Source: Rhodopseudomonas pentothenatexigens
Lineage (GTDB): Bacteria > Pseudomonadota > Alphaproteobacteria > Rhizobiales > Xanthobacteraceae
Assembly (NCBI RefSeq): GCF_900218015.1
Contig: NZ_UFQQ01000002.1
Span: forward strand, 203,688 to 267,687
Direction of reading: 5' to 3'
DNA: 64,000 nucleotides
The notes beneath the pieces were generated by a model that worked only from the letters and a program-made list of their open reading frames with translations, searched no databases and had not been told where the DNA came from. Positions within the stretch are counted from its first letter, which is position 1. Each line of letters opens with the position of its first letter. Below, in pieces: positions 41,486 through 50,038 of this stretch. The position numbers and the translations under genes were made by a program.

Positions 41486-42982
41486 TCACTTCATCAGCGG
41501 GATCGAAAACTCCGCGCCTTCCTTGACGCCCGACGGCCAGCGCGAGGTGACGGTCTTGGTCTTGGTGTAGAACCGCACCGAATCCGGGCCGTGCTGGTTG
41601 AGGTCGCCGAAGCCGGACTTCTTCCAGCCGCCGAAGGTGTAGTAGGCGATCGGCACCGGGATCGGCACGTTGATGCCGACCATGCCGACATTCACCTTGG
41701 CGGCGAAGTCGCGGGCGGCGTCACCGTCGCGGGTGAAGATCGCGACGCCGTTGCCGTAGTCGTGATCGGACGGCAGCGCCAGCGCTTCGGCGTAGTCGTG
41801 GGCGCGAACGACGCTCAGGACGGGGCCGAAGATCTCTTCCTTGTAGATCCGCATGTCCTTGGTGACGTTGTCGAACAGACAGCCGCCCATGTAGAAGCCG
41901 TTCTCGTAGCCCTGCATCTTGAAGCCGCGGCCGTCGACCGCCAGCGTCGCGCCTTCCTTGACGCCGATCTCGACGTAGTTCTTGACGCGCTCCAGCGCTT
42001 CCTTGGTCACCAGCGGGCCGTAGTCGGCGGTCGGATCGGTCGACGGACCGATCTTCAGCGCCTCGACGCGCGGGATCAGCTTGCTCATCAGCGCGTCCGC
42101 GGTCGCCTTGCCGACCGGCACCGCGACCGAGATCGCCATGCAGCGCTCGCCCGCCGAGCCGTAGCCGGCGCCGATCAGCGCGTCGACGGTCTGGTCGATG
42201 TCGGCGTCCGGCATGATGATGGCGTGGTTCTTGGCGCCGCCGAAGCACTGCGCCCGCTTGCCGGTCTGCGCCGCGCGCTCGTAGATGTACTGCGCGATCG
42301 GCGAGGAGCCGACGAAGCCCACCGCCTTGATGTCCGGATCGTCGAGGATGGCGTCGACCGCTTCCTTGTCGCCGTTGACGACGTTGAGGATGCCCGGCGG
42401 CAGGCCGGCCTCGAGCATCAGCGCCGCCAGCGCCATCGGCACGCCGGGATCGCGCTCCGACGGCTTGAGGATGAACGCATTGCCGCAGGCGATCGCCGGG
42501 GCGAACTTCCACATCGGGATCATCGCCGGGAAGTTGAACGGGGTGATGCCGGCGACGACGCCGAGCGGCTGGCGCATCGAATAGATGTCGATGCCGGGGC
42601 CGGCACCCTCGGTGTATTCGCCCTTCATCAGATGCGGAATGCCGCAGGCGAATTCGGCCACTTCGAGGCCGCGCTGGATGTCGCCCTTGGCGTCGGGAAT
42701 GGTCTTGCCATGTTCGCGCGCCAGCAGCTCGGCGAGCTTATCGTAATCGCGCTGCACCAATTCGAGGAACTTCATCAGCACGCGGGCGCGGCGCTGCGGG
42801 TTGGTGGCGCCCCACTCCGGCTGCGCCGCCTTGGCGTTTTCGACCGCGGCGCGGAGCTCGGCCTTGGTGGCGAGGGCGACCTTGGCCTTCACCTCGCCGG
42901 TCATCGGCTCGAACACGTCGGCAAAACGCCCCGACTTGCCCTCGACCTCTTTGCCGCCGATGAAATGCCCGACCGTGCGCAT
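41486..42982 (-). CDS. mmsA: Methylmalonate semialdehyde dehydrogenase (CoA-acylating)
   Basis: A 498-residue aldehyde dehydrogenase that converts methylmalonate semialdehyde with CoA and NAD to propionyl-CoA, releasing CO2. The NAD-binding GFVGSSPIAQYIYERAA and the nucleophile C281 in GYGSAGERCMAISVAV are in place; the PFNFPAMIPMWKFAPAIACG segment and the C-terminal TFGGWKKSGFGDLNQHG match MmsA. The ATG at 42982 has a strong AGGAGGA site; upstream in-frame sequence is not conserved. It is the first enzyme gene of the valine operon, before the VapBC pair. Confidence 0.95.
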   Translation of the reverse strand: MRTVGHFIGGKEVEGKSGRFADVFEPMTGEVKAKVALATKAELRAAVENAKAAQPEWGATNPQRRARVLMKFLELVQRDYDKLAELLAREHGKTIPDAKGDIQRGLEVAEFACGIPHLMKGEYTEGAGPGIDIYSMRQPLGVVAGITPFNFPAMIPMWKFAPAIACGNAFILKPSERDPGVPMALAALMLEAGLPPGILNVVNGDKEAVDAILDDPDIKAVGFVGSSPIAQYIYERAAQTGKRAQCFGGAKNHAIIMPDADIDQTVDALIGAGYGSAGERCMAISVAVPVGKATADALMSKLIPRVEALKIGPSTDPTADYGPLVTKEALERVKNYVEIGVKEGATLAVDGRGFKMQGYENGFYMGGCLFDNVTKDMRIYKEEIFGPVLSVVRAHDYAEALALPSDHDYGNGVAIFTRDGDAARDFAAKVNVGMVGINVPIPVPIAYYTFGGWKKSGFGDLNQHGPDSVRFYTKTKTVTSRWPSGVKEGAEFSIPLMK

Positions 42983-43140
42983 GGACTTCCTCCTGAAAGG
43001 CTGTGTTCTCGTCCCCTTGAACAGAATTTTTTCAGGTTTGGGAAGGCCCCGCACGCGCGACACCTGTGCCGAAATAGCGATGCGGCCGCGCTGCGGCATG
43101 CGGCCACCGTTCGCGGTGGCGCGAGGCGATTGCAGGCGGT

Positions 43141-43809
43141 TCAATCCTGCGCGGCAGGCCTCGCCGCCGCCTTGATGGCGGTCTTTCTCGACCTCGCCGT
43201 GGCCGCCTGGGGCGGCCGTTTCGGTCCGCCCGGAGCACAATCCGCCAGCGCCGCAGCGCGCCCGGCGGCGAGAATGTCGTCGGACAATTCGCCGCTGCCG
43301 GCGATCCGCGCCAGCACCAGCGTTCCCATCATCGTCGCCAGCGTCGCCATCGCCTGCCTGCGCGCGGCCTTCGGGGTCGAGCCGACATACTCGGCGGCGA
43401 TCATGTCGATCATTTCGTCGAGCTTGGCGGCGAACGCCTTGCGGGTCTTCGGGCTTTCACGCGCAATCTCGGCGCCGAGCGCCGGCACCGCGCAGCCACG
43501 GCCGGGATCATCACGATGGCTGGCGCTGAGATAGCCGTCGACCAGCGCGGCCAGCCGCTGCTCCGGCGGCAGTTCCTCCGCCAGCTTGCGCCAGCGCTCG
43601 GTGGAGCGGTCCATCGCGTAGCTGAAGGCTTCGATCACCAGCGCCTCGCGCGAGGCGAAATGCGCGTAGAACCCGCCGTGGGTGAGGCCCGCGTCCTTCA
43701 TCAGATCGGCGACGCCGATGCCGTGGGCGCCCTTTTCACGCAGCTTCACCGACGCCCGCCGGACGATGCGGTCGTGGGTTTCCTGCTTGTGTTCCTTCGA
43801 ATAGCGCAT
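43141..43809 (-). CDS. TetR family regulator of the valine operon (predicted)
   Basis: A 222-residue TetR protein. Residues about 8-58 are the helix-turn-helix domain (THDRIVRRASVKLREKGAHG, VADLMKDAGLTHGGFYAHFA); the SREALVIEAF joint is typical. The C-terminal tail is Arg/Lys/Ala-rich. It is 158 bases upstream of mmsA on the same strand, so it could be the first gene of the valine operon or control it from a separate promoter. Its effector may be an acyl-CoA intermediate; that is inference. Confidence 0.88.
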   Translation of the reverse strand: MRYSKEHKQETHDRIVRRASVKLREKGAHGIGVADLMKDAGLTHGGFYAHFASREALVIEAFSYAMDRSTERWRKLAEELPPEQRLAALVDGYLSASHRDDPGRGCAVPALGAEIARESPKTRKAFAAKLDEMIDMIAAEYVGSTPKAARRQAMATLATMMGTLVLARIAGSGELSDDILAAGRAAALADCAPGGPKRPPQAATARSRKTAIKAAARPAAQD

Positions 43810-43832
43810 CGGCGATCCATGCCATGTTCAGG

Positions 43833-43844
43833 ATCATATTATGA
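43833..43844. promoter_or_regulatory. AT-rich near-palindrome upstream of TetR gene
   Basis: ATCATATTATGA lies 24 bases before the TetR start. A near-identical ATCATATAAT occurs at 44486-44495 and, inverted, at 45424-45433. The shared sequence at three nearby promoters suggests one regulator, possibly this TetR protein. Confidence 0.35.
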
Positions 43845-43881
43845 CACGAACGCGGGCGTTTGCCTCAAGTTTCGCATCGCC

Positions 43882-44457
43882 TCAGGAATCGTGCGGATAT
43901 GGCGTCGCAGCAGGCGCGCCGCCGAGCATCGCAAAGGTTGCGGTGGCGTGCACCGCCAATTTGCCGGCGCCGTCATAGACGAAGCCCTCGGTGTAGCTCG
44001 ACTGCCGGCCGAGCTTCACCACCCGCCCCTCGGCCACGATCGTGCCGGAGCGCACCGACAGCGGCCGCAGATAGCTGAGCTTCAGGTCCATCGTCACCGA
44101 GCCCTGCCCGGCCGGCTGCCGTGTCGAGATCGCACAGCCCATCGCGGTGTCGAGCAGCGCGGCAGCGATCGCACCGTGCAGCAGGCCCGCGGTGTTCTCC
44201 AGGCTCTGCTCCGGATCGAGCTGCATCACGATCCGGCCGGGATGCACCTCGGCCATCTTGAAGCCGATCAGCCGCGCCAGCGGCGGCGGCGGCAACCGGC
44301 CGTCGCGGATCGCCTGCATCGCCTCGAGGCCTGACATCGCCATCGCGGCGCGGGCGACCGGCCCCGGCTCCTGCCAGTCGACGGTGCGGCTGCGGCGCTG
44401 AGCCGGCGCGAACAACTCGGCGGGATCGTGCGGTACGGCGGAATCGAGCAGCGTCAT
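43882..44457 (-). CDS. PaaI-type hotdog thioesterase
   Basis: A 191-residue hotdog-fold acyl-CoA thioesterase. The active-site motif NTAGLLHGAIAAALLDTAMG, the later SVTMDLKLSYLRPL and GTIVAEGRVVKLGRQ are characteristic of PaaI/YbgC-like enzymes that hydrolyse aryl- or acyl-CoA. A 40-residue N-terminal extension before the fold is unusual. The start at 44457 follows GGAGTTCGCCG. It is divergent from the enoyl-CoA hydratase at 44602 and shares an AT-rich element in the gap. Confidence 0.85.
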   Translation of the reverse strand: MTLLDSAVPHDPAELFAPAQRRSRTVDWQEPGPVARAAMAMSGLEAMQAIRDGRLPPPPLARLIGFKMAEVHPGRIVMQLDPEQSLENTAGLLHGAIAAALLDTAMGCAISTRQPAGQGSVTMDLKLSYLRPLSVRSGTIVAEGRVVKLGRQSSYTEGFVYDGAGKLAVHATATFAMLGGAPAATPYPHDS

Positions 44458-44485
44458 CGGCGAACTCCAGTTTGGAATTACGTAT

Positions 44486-44495
44486 ATCATATAAT
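44486..44495. promoter_or_regulatory. ATCATATAAT element between divergent genes
   Basis: This AT-rich 10-mer lies 29 bases before the thioesterase start and 107 bases before the hydratase. Its complement ATTATATGAT is repeated exactly at 45424-45433 upstream of the MFS gene. It is either a shared operator or a -10-like promoter part. Confidence 0.35.
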
Positions 44496-44601
44496 CGATC
44501 AGCAATCGCGGCAAGCGGCCGGGCGGTGACGTGCTTGACAGCCCCCCAGCCTTGCCGGGCATGATGTCGCGCCTGTCCCGCCCTCGCCGAAGAGATCCAT
44601 C

Positions 44602-45372
44602 ATGCAGATGCTCAACACCCATTGCGGCGTCGACCGCGATTCCCGCGGCGTCGCCCGCCTCACCATCTGCAATGCCGGCAAGCTCAACATTCTGAACACC
44701 GCGGTGATCACCGGCGTCCGCGAAGGACTGCAGCAACTCGCCGAAGACGAAAGCCTGCGCGTGCTGATCGTCACCGGCCAGAGCGAGCGCAGCATGATCG
44801 GCGGCGCCGATATCAACGAGATGGCCACGCTGGATCAGAGTTCCGCCGAGCGCTTCATCACCGGCCTTGCGGAGCTTTGCGAGACGGTCCGCGCGGTGCC
44901 CTATCCGGTGATCGCGCGGATTCCCGGCTGGTGCCTCGGCGGCGGCCTGGAATTCGCCGCCGCCTGCGACTTCCGCGTCGCCGCCCACGACGCCAAATTC
45001 GGCATGCCCGAGGTCCGCGTCGGGATTCCGTCGGTGATCCACGCCGCCCTGCTGCCGCGACTGATCGGCTGGGCACGGGCACGCTTCCTGGTGATGGCCG
45101 CCGAAAACATCGATGCCGACACAGCGCTGGCCTGGGGCCTGATCGACAAGATCGCAGCGCCGGGCGAACTCGATGCCGCGGTCGAGCATCTGGTCGGCGC
45201 ATTGGTCGCCGGCGCACCGCAGGCGATGCGGGCGCAGAAGGCGCTGCTGGCGGCCTGGGAGGACATGCCGCTGCCGCAGGCGGTGGCGCATTCCGTCAAG
45301 GTGTTCGGCGAGGCTTACCTCACCGGCGAGCCGCAGGCGCTGATGGCGGATTTCGTCAACCGCAAACGCTGA
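44602..45372 (+). CDS. Enoyl-CoA hydratase/isomerase family protein
   Basis: A 256-residue crotonase of normal length. Oxyanion-hole motifs are ERSMIGGADINEM and IPGWCLGGGLEFAAACDFRV, then FGMPEVRVGIPSVIHAALLP. It probably hydrates or otherwise processes an enoyl-CoA. It is divergent from the thioesterase and followed by an MFS transporter in the same direction 127 bases on, which may import the organic acid that this region degrades. Confidence 0.9.
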   Translation: MQMLNTHCGVDRDSRGVARLTICNAGKLNILNTAVITGVREGLQQLAEDESLRVLIVTGQSERSMIGGADINEMATLDQSSAERFITGLAELCETVRAVPYPVIARIPGWCLGGGLEFAAACDFRVAAHDAKFGMPEVRVGIPSVIHAALLPRLIGWARARFLVMAAENIDADTALAWGLIDKIAAPGELDAAVEHLVGALVAGAPQAMRAQKALLAAWEDMPLPQAVAHSVKVFGEAYLTGEPQALMADFVNRKR

Positions 45373-45423
45373 GATCTAATCACGCGATCTTGGGAAATTC
45401 TCATATTGCTTTGCGGCCGACGA

Positions 45424-45442
45424 ATTATATGATGAGCATCAT
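45424..45442. promoter_or_regulatory. AT-rich element and inverted repeat upstream of MFS gene
   Basis: ATTATATGAT (45424-45433) matches the complement of 44486-44495, and overlaps the inverted repeat ATGATG-AG-CATCAT at 45429-45442. The site is 57 bases before the MFS start, a plausible operator position. Confidence 0.35.
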
Positions 45443-45498
45443 TTTCAACTAGCCGGCTCACGCCCGAGCGCCGGCGCGTTCGCCGACAGGATCGCCGC

Positions 45499-46782
45499 AT
45501 GATCTCCGACGCCCTCGCCGCCGCGCTGGCCCGCCGCAACATCCACTACGGCTGGGTGATGGTCGGCGTCACCTTCCTCACCGCGTTGGTCAATGCCGGT
45601 GCGGTCGGCGCACCCGGCGTGTTCATCGTGCCGCTGCAGCAGGAATTCGGCTGGAGCACCGCGGATATCTCGTCCGCGCTGTCGATCCGCTTCGTGCTGT
45701 TCGGCCTGATGGCGCCGTTCGCCGCGGCGCTGATGAACCGGTTCGGCCTGCGCCAGGTGACGCTGACCGCGCTCCTGGTGGTCGCGATCGGACTGATCGC
45801 GTCGCTGGCGATGACCTCGTTGTGGCAATTGATGCTGCTGTGGGGCGTGGTGGTCGGCGTCGGCACCGGCCTCACCGCGCTGGTGCTCGGCGCCACGGTG
45901 GCGACGCGCTGGTTCGTCGCCCGCCGCGGTCTGGTGATCGGCCTGATGACCGCCAGCGTCGCCACCGGCCAGCTCGTGTTCCTGCCGATCCTCGCCGCGC
46001 TCACCGAACGCTACGGCTGGCGGATCGCGATGGCTTACGTCTGCGCGCTGCTCGGCGTCGCCGCGGTCGCGGTGCTGATCGCGATGCGCAACCGGCCGAG
46101 CGATGTCGGACTGCGGCCCTATGGCGACACCAGCACCGAGGTGCCGCTGTCGGCGCAGGCTGCGCCAGGCTCGATCGCCGCCGCTGCGCTCGGCGCGCTG
46201 CGCGACGCGGCCAAGACGCGGGTGTTCTGGGTGCTGTTCGGCACCTTCTTCATCTGCGGCGCGTCGACCAACGGCCTAGTGCAGGTTCACCTGATTCCGC
46301 TGTGCGCGGATTTCAACATCCCGCAGGTGCAGGCCGCGGGACTGCTGGCGGCGATGGGCGTGTTCGATTTCATCGGCACCATCCTGTCGGGCTGGCTGGC
46401 CGACCGCTACGACAATCGCTGGCTGCTGTTCTGGTACTACGGCCTGCGCGGCCTCAGCCTGCTGGCGCTGCCGTTCACCGACTTCTCGTTCTACGGCCTG
46501 TCGCTGTTCGCGGTGTTTTACGGCCTGGACTGGGTCGCCACCGTGCCGCCGACGGTGCGGCTGACGGCGCAGAAGTTCGGCCCCGAGCGCGCCAATCTGG
46601 TGTTCGGCTGGATCTTCGCCGGCCACCAGCTCGGCGCCGCCACCGCCGCCTTCGGCGCCGGCCTGTCGCGCGACCTGCTGGCGAGCTACCTGCCGGCGTT
46701 CTTCATCGCCGGCGCCCTGTGCGTGATCGCCGCCGCGGCCGCGCTGACGATCAGCAAGGCGGCCAAGCCGGCGGCGGCGTGA
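45499..46782 (+). CDS. MFS transporter (organic acid type)
   Basis: A 427-residue major-facilitator protein with 12 predicted membrane segments. It resembles oxalate/formate-antiporter-like and monocarboxylate MFS proteins: an early HYGWVMVGVTFLTALVNAG, the loop motif FGLRQVTLTALL between helices 2 and 3, and a GWLADRYDNRWLLF motif in the second half. It probably imports a carboxylic acid for the nearby acyl-CoA genes. It has a hydratase gene upstream and a repeat cluster downstream. Confidence 0.88.
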   Translation: MISDALAAALARRNIHYGWVMVGVTFLTALVNAGAVGAPGVFIVPLQQEFGWSTADISSALSIRFVLFGLMAPFAAALMNRFGLRQVTLTALLVVAIGLIASLAMTSLWQLMLLWGVVVGVGTGLTALVLGATVATRWFVARRGLVIGLMTASVATGQLVFLPILAALTERYGWRIAMAYVCALLGVAAVAVLIAMRNRPSDVGLRPYGDTSTEVPLSAQAAPGSIAAAALGALRDAAKTRVFWVLFGTFFICGASTNGLVQVHLIPLCADFNIPQVQAAGLLAAMGVFDFIGTILSGWLADRYDNRWLLFWYYGLRGLSLLALPFTDFSFYGLSLFAVFYGLDWVATVPPTVRLTAQKFGPERANLVFGWIFAGHQLGAATAAFGAGLSRDLLASYLPAFFIAGALCVIAAAAALTISKAAKPAAA

Positions 46783-46798
46783 ACAGGAGCGTTGCCTG

Positions 46799-46988
46799 CT
46801 CCCTCTCTCCGCCCGTCGCGGGGAGAGGGTTGGGGTGAGGGGCAAGGCACGGCCCTTCAGCGCGTCCGAACTATCAGGAAGACAAGTCATCAGGCCCGAG
46901 AGGCTGCGCGTTCGGCAACCTCAGTGCCTGGCCCCTCACCCGACCGGCTGCGCCGGTCGACCTCTCCCCGCGCTGCGGGGAGAGGTCG
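46799..46988. repeat. Repeat cluster, CTCTCCCCGC family
   Basis: Units of the form CCCTCTCTCCGCCCGTCGCG-GGGAGAGG and CCTCTCCCCGCGCTGCGGGG-AGAGG are separated by a TTGGGGTGAGGGG / CCCCTCACCC inverted pair. This is an interspersed palindromic repeat between convergent genes; I see no gene. Confidence 0.75.
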
Positions 46989-46994
46989 AAAGGC

Positions 46995-48554
46995 CTACGG
47001 CCGCATCCGCATGCCGGTCGCGACGCCGGGCTTGCGCAGCGGTTCGGCCAAGCGGGCGAATTCGCACAGCAGCGAGCGCGTCTTGCGCGGATCGATGATT
47101 TCTTCGACCCAGAACTTTTCGGCCGAGCGGAACGGCGAGCGCAGCTTGTTCAGCCGGTCCTCGATCTCGCGCATCTTGGCGTCGCGATCGTCCGCGGCGT
47201 CGAGATCGGCGCGGTAGGCCGCCTCGATGCCGCCCTCGAGCGGCAGTGAGCCCCAATAGGCCGACGGCCAGGCGTAGCGCATCGAGAACCGGTTGGCCGG
47301 CTGGTGCACTACGCCGGCGACGCCGAAGGCGTTGCGGACGATGATCGTGCACCACGGCACGGTGGACTGATTGACCGCCGTCATCGCGCGCACGCCGTGG
47401 CGGATCGTCGCCGACTTCTCGGCCTCCAGCCCGATCATGAAGCCTGGACAGTCCATCAGATACACCACCGGCAGATGGAAGGTCTCGGCGAGATCGACGA
47501 AGCGAATCACCTTCTGGCAGGTGTCCGCCGTCCACGACCCGCCATAGTGATACGGATCGCCGGCCAGCAGCGCCACCGCCCGCCCTTCGAGCCGGGCGAG
47601 ACCGGTGATGATCGAACGGCCGAACGCCGAGCCGATCTCGAAGAACGAGCCCTGATCGACCACCGCTTCGATGATCGGCCGCATCTTGTAGACCTGCCGG
47701 CGATTGCGCGGCACCGCCTTCAGCAGCTTCTCATCGGTGCGATCGGGATCGTCGTCGCAGGCAATCGTCGGCGGCAGTTCGTGCACCGACGACGGCAGAT
47801 AGGACAGGAAGCGCCGCGCGCAGGCGAAGGCTTCTTCCTCGGTGTCGACCGCATGGTCGATCGCGCCGGCGCGGGTCTGGATGTCGGCGCCGCCGAGCTC
47901 CTGCTTGGTCAGATCCTGGCCGAGTCGCGCCACCACCGGCGGGCCGGCGACGAACATCGCCGAACTGCGGGTCATGATCGAATAGTGGCTGGCGGCGAGC
48001 CGCGCCGCGCCGAGGCCGGCGACCGAGCCGAGCCCGAGCGCCACCACCGGCACCTGCGCGAGGTTCGCCGTCGTGTACCAGTACCAGCGGGTGCCATCGA
48101 CGCCGCCCGGCAGATTGGCGGCGCCCTTGCTCTCGATCGTCTTCACCGAGCCGCCGCCGCCCGATCCTTCGATCACGCGAATGATCGGCAGGCGGTAGTC
48201 GTGCGCCATCTCCTCCGCCATCTGCGGCTTGGCGTGGATCGAGGCGTCGGCCGAGCCGCCGCGCACGGTGAAATCGTCGCCGACCACCACCACGGTGCGG
48301 CCGTCGATCTTCGCCCGGCCGAACACGCAGTTCGCCGGGGTCAGATCGATCAGTTCGCCATTGGCGTCGTACTCGCCGAGACCGGCGACGGCGCCGATCT
48401 CGTGGAAGCTGCCGGCGTCGCTCAGCCGGTCGATGCGCTCACGGACGGTGAGCCGGCCCTGGTCATGCTGGCGCTTGACCTTGTCGATGCCGCCCATCTG
48501 CCGCGCGAAGTTCTCGCGCCGGGCCAGCTCGTCGAGCTCCGGCTTCCAACTCAT
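46995..48554 (-). CDS. Acyl-CoA carboxylase, carboxyltransferase (beta) subunit
   Basis: A 519-residue biotin-dependent carboxyltransferase of the propionyl-/methylcrotonyl-/acyl-CoA type, with N and C crotonase-like halves. Motifs include RIDRLSDAGSFHEIGA, VVVGDDFTVRGGSADASIHA, SGGGGSVKTIE and the C-terminal YLMDCPGFMIGLEAE. It would carboxylate an acyl-CoA using a biotin carrier. No biotin carboxylase gene is seen nearby, only the orphan carrier at 49704. The ATG at 48554 follows GGAGGGAA and overlaps the end of the IclR gene by 92 bases. Confidence 0.9.
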   Translation of the reverse strand: MSWKPELDELARRENFARQMGGIDKVKRQHDQGRLTVRERIDRLSDAGSFHEIGAVAGLGEYDANGELIDLTPANCVFGRAKIDGRTVVVVGDDFTVRGGSADASIHAKPQMAEEMAHDYRLPIIRVIEGSGGGGSVKTIESKGAANLPGGVDGTRWYWYTTANLAQVPVVALGLGSVAGLGAARLAASHYSIMTRSSAMFVAGPPVVARLGQDLTKQELGGADIQTRAGAIDHAVDTEEEAFACARRFLSYLPSSVHELPPTIACDDDPDRTDEKLLKAVPRNRRQVYKMRPIIEAVVDQGSFFEIGSAFGRSIITGLARLEGRAVALLAGDPYHYGGSWTADTCQKVIRFVDLAETFHLPVVYLMDCPGFMIGLEAEKSATIRHGVRAMTAVNQSTVPWCTIIVRNAFGVAGVVHQPANRFSMRYAWPSAYWGSLPLEGGIEAAYRADLDAADDRDAKMREIEDRLNKLRSPFRSAEKFWVEEIIDPRKTRSLLCEFARLAEPLRKPGVATGMRMRP

Positions 48555-49428
48555 GCATTCCCTCCGGTCTGATCGTCTTCTTGTTATTGCTTGCCGATGG
48601 GCGCACCGCGACCAGACCGCCGTCCGCATTCTGCACCAGCGGTTCGATCGATCCGGCGAGCTTGAGCAGCACCGGCGCGATCTCTTCGTGCAGCCGCTGC
48701 TCGTCGTACATCGCGGCGAGCACGCCGATCGTCACCATCACGTAGGTCTGGTATTGCGGAGACCACATCGGCACGGCGATGCCGTTGATGTGGGGGCTGA
48801 ACAATCCGCAAGACACCACATAGCCGCGCTCACGCAGCATCGCGCGGCCGGCTTCGAGCCGCTCGCTCAACAGCGCCGCGTCGGCCGGGGCTTCGCGCCG
48901 GATGTCGGCCAGCAACGCGGCGGCGACGTTGTCGTCGAGCGAAGCAGCGTAGGCGTGGCCGGCCGCGGACCGGCTGATCGCGATCCGGCTGCCGGTGGTC
49001 GAATGCAGGCCGAGCGCATGCGGGGCGCGCGCGAATTCGAGATACACCAGATGAGAGCGGTCCGGGATCAGGAAGCCGACGGTGCCGGGGATCTGGTCGG
49101 CGACTTCCTGCAAACGGGTGCGGATCAGATTGCGCAGTTGCAGGCCGCGGGTCATCGACGTGCTCATCGCGACCGCTGAGGGACCGATCCGGTACTTCTG
49201 ATCGCGCGGCAGGTAGACCAGCTGGCCCATGCGAGTCAGCGTATGGGTGAGGCGCGACACCGTCGAGCGCGGCAAGCCGCAGCGATTGGAAATTTCGAGA
49301 TTGCCGAGCCGGACGTCGTGTCCTTCGAAGCAGCGCAGCACGTCGAAGGCGCGCGACACCACCTGAATCACATCGCCGTCACCGGCCACGTCCCCTTGCC
49401 TGCACAGTCGTTCCGAGCGTCGTCCCAT
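48463..49428 (-). CDS. IclR family transcriptional regulator
   Basis: A 321-residue regulator. Residues about 20-75 are the winged helix (VVSRAFDVLRCFEGHD, ISNRCGLPRSTVSRLTHTLT) and about 90-265 the effector domain. The last 45 or so residues after IEPLVQNADGG are basic and do not look like IclR; they read through the start of the carboxylase gene in another frame. A palindrome at 49536-49552 in the upstream gap is a likely operator. Typical IclR proteins are near 270 residues, so the tail is odd. Confidence 0.88.
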   Translation of the reverse strand: MGRRSERLCRQGDVAGDGDVIQVVSRAFDVLRCFEGHDVRLGNLEISNRCGLPRSTVSRLTHTLTRMGQLVYLPRDQKYRIGPSAVAMSTSMTRGLQLRNLIRTRLQEVADQIPGTVGFLIPDRSHLVYLEFARAPHALGLHSTTGSRIAISRSAAGHAYAASLDDNVAAALLADIRREAPADAALLSERLEAGRAMLRERGYVVSCGLFSPHINGIAVPMWSPQYQTYVMVTIGVLAAMYDEQRLHEEIAPVLLKLAGSIEPLVQNADGGLVAVRPSASNNKKTIRPEGMHELEAGARRAGPARELRAADGRHRQGQAPA

Positions 49429-49535
49429 GTCTTTTGTCCTGCGTGGTTATGATGCCCGATGCGCCGGGAGCGCCCACCTTCCCGACCCCGGCCCATCTTA
49501 CGTTCTTGGTTGTTATCGTCGTCTAGTTTCGCACA

Positions 49536-49552
49536 GCGGAATATAATTCCGC
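49536..49552. promoter_or_regulatory. Perfect 17-bp palindrome, probable IclR operator
   Basis: GCGGAAT-ATA-ATTCCGC is a perfect inverted repeat with 7-bp arms in the gap between the divergent IclR and biotin-carrier genes. The half-site GGAAT/ATTCC resembles published IclR-family operators. It is 107 bases before the IclR start and 151 bases before the carrier gene. Confidence 0.6.
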
Positions 49553-49703
49553 TTGAAGACAAAGCTACATCAGGCAAATTGCGAGGACAACATCGACGGG
49601 CGCCGCGCAACGCCCTACGCGCGACCACTCGGCGCAAGATTTTTCGCTGCGACCGCCGCAGCGGAACCGGCGCCGACAACAACAACACGACGGAGGAACA
49701 CCG

Positions 49704-49925
49704 ATGGCCGAGATCAAGATCGTCACCGAAGTCGCCGGCCGCGTCTGCGCGCTGCCGCTGTCGATCGGCGACGGCGTCGGTGAAGGCGACGACATCGCCT
49801 TTGTCGAAGCGATGAAAATGGAGATCCCGGTCGCCTCTCCCGCGGACGGCACGCTGAAGTCGCTGCACGTCGCGCTCGACGATGTGGTCGCCGAAGGCCA
49901 GCTCGTCGCCGTCATCGAAAGCTGA
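49704..49925 (+). CDS. Biotin carboxyl carrier/lipoyl-domain protein
   Basis: A 73-residue stand-alone biotinyl domain. The biotinylated lysine is in FVEAMKMEIPV, and the hairpin fold is complete (KIVTEVAGRVCALPLSIGDG at the start, VVAEGQLVAVIES at the end). Such short carriers serve the carboxyltransferase of multi-subunit acyl-CoA carboxylases. It lies divergent from IclR and the carboxyltransferase gene, so it probably works with the latter; the biotin carboxylase must come from elsewhere in the genome. Confidence 0.92.
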   Translation: MAEIKIVTEVAGRVCALPLSIGDGVGEGDDIAFVEAMKMEIPVASPADGTLKSLHVALDDVVAEGQLVAVIES

Positions 49926-50038
49926 AGCACGTCGCAGTTGCGTCACGTCGACATGCACGGCATCGCGACGAGACGTAATGCCGCATCACAGTTCGATCGG
50001 TACACACAGCCCCGCGGTAGTCCTCAGCACGTCGTTGC

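Noticed and set aside
41591-43534. Long plus-strand frame opposite mmsA
   Set aside because: Antisense shadow of a conserved dehydrogenase and part of the TetR gene.
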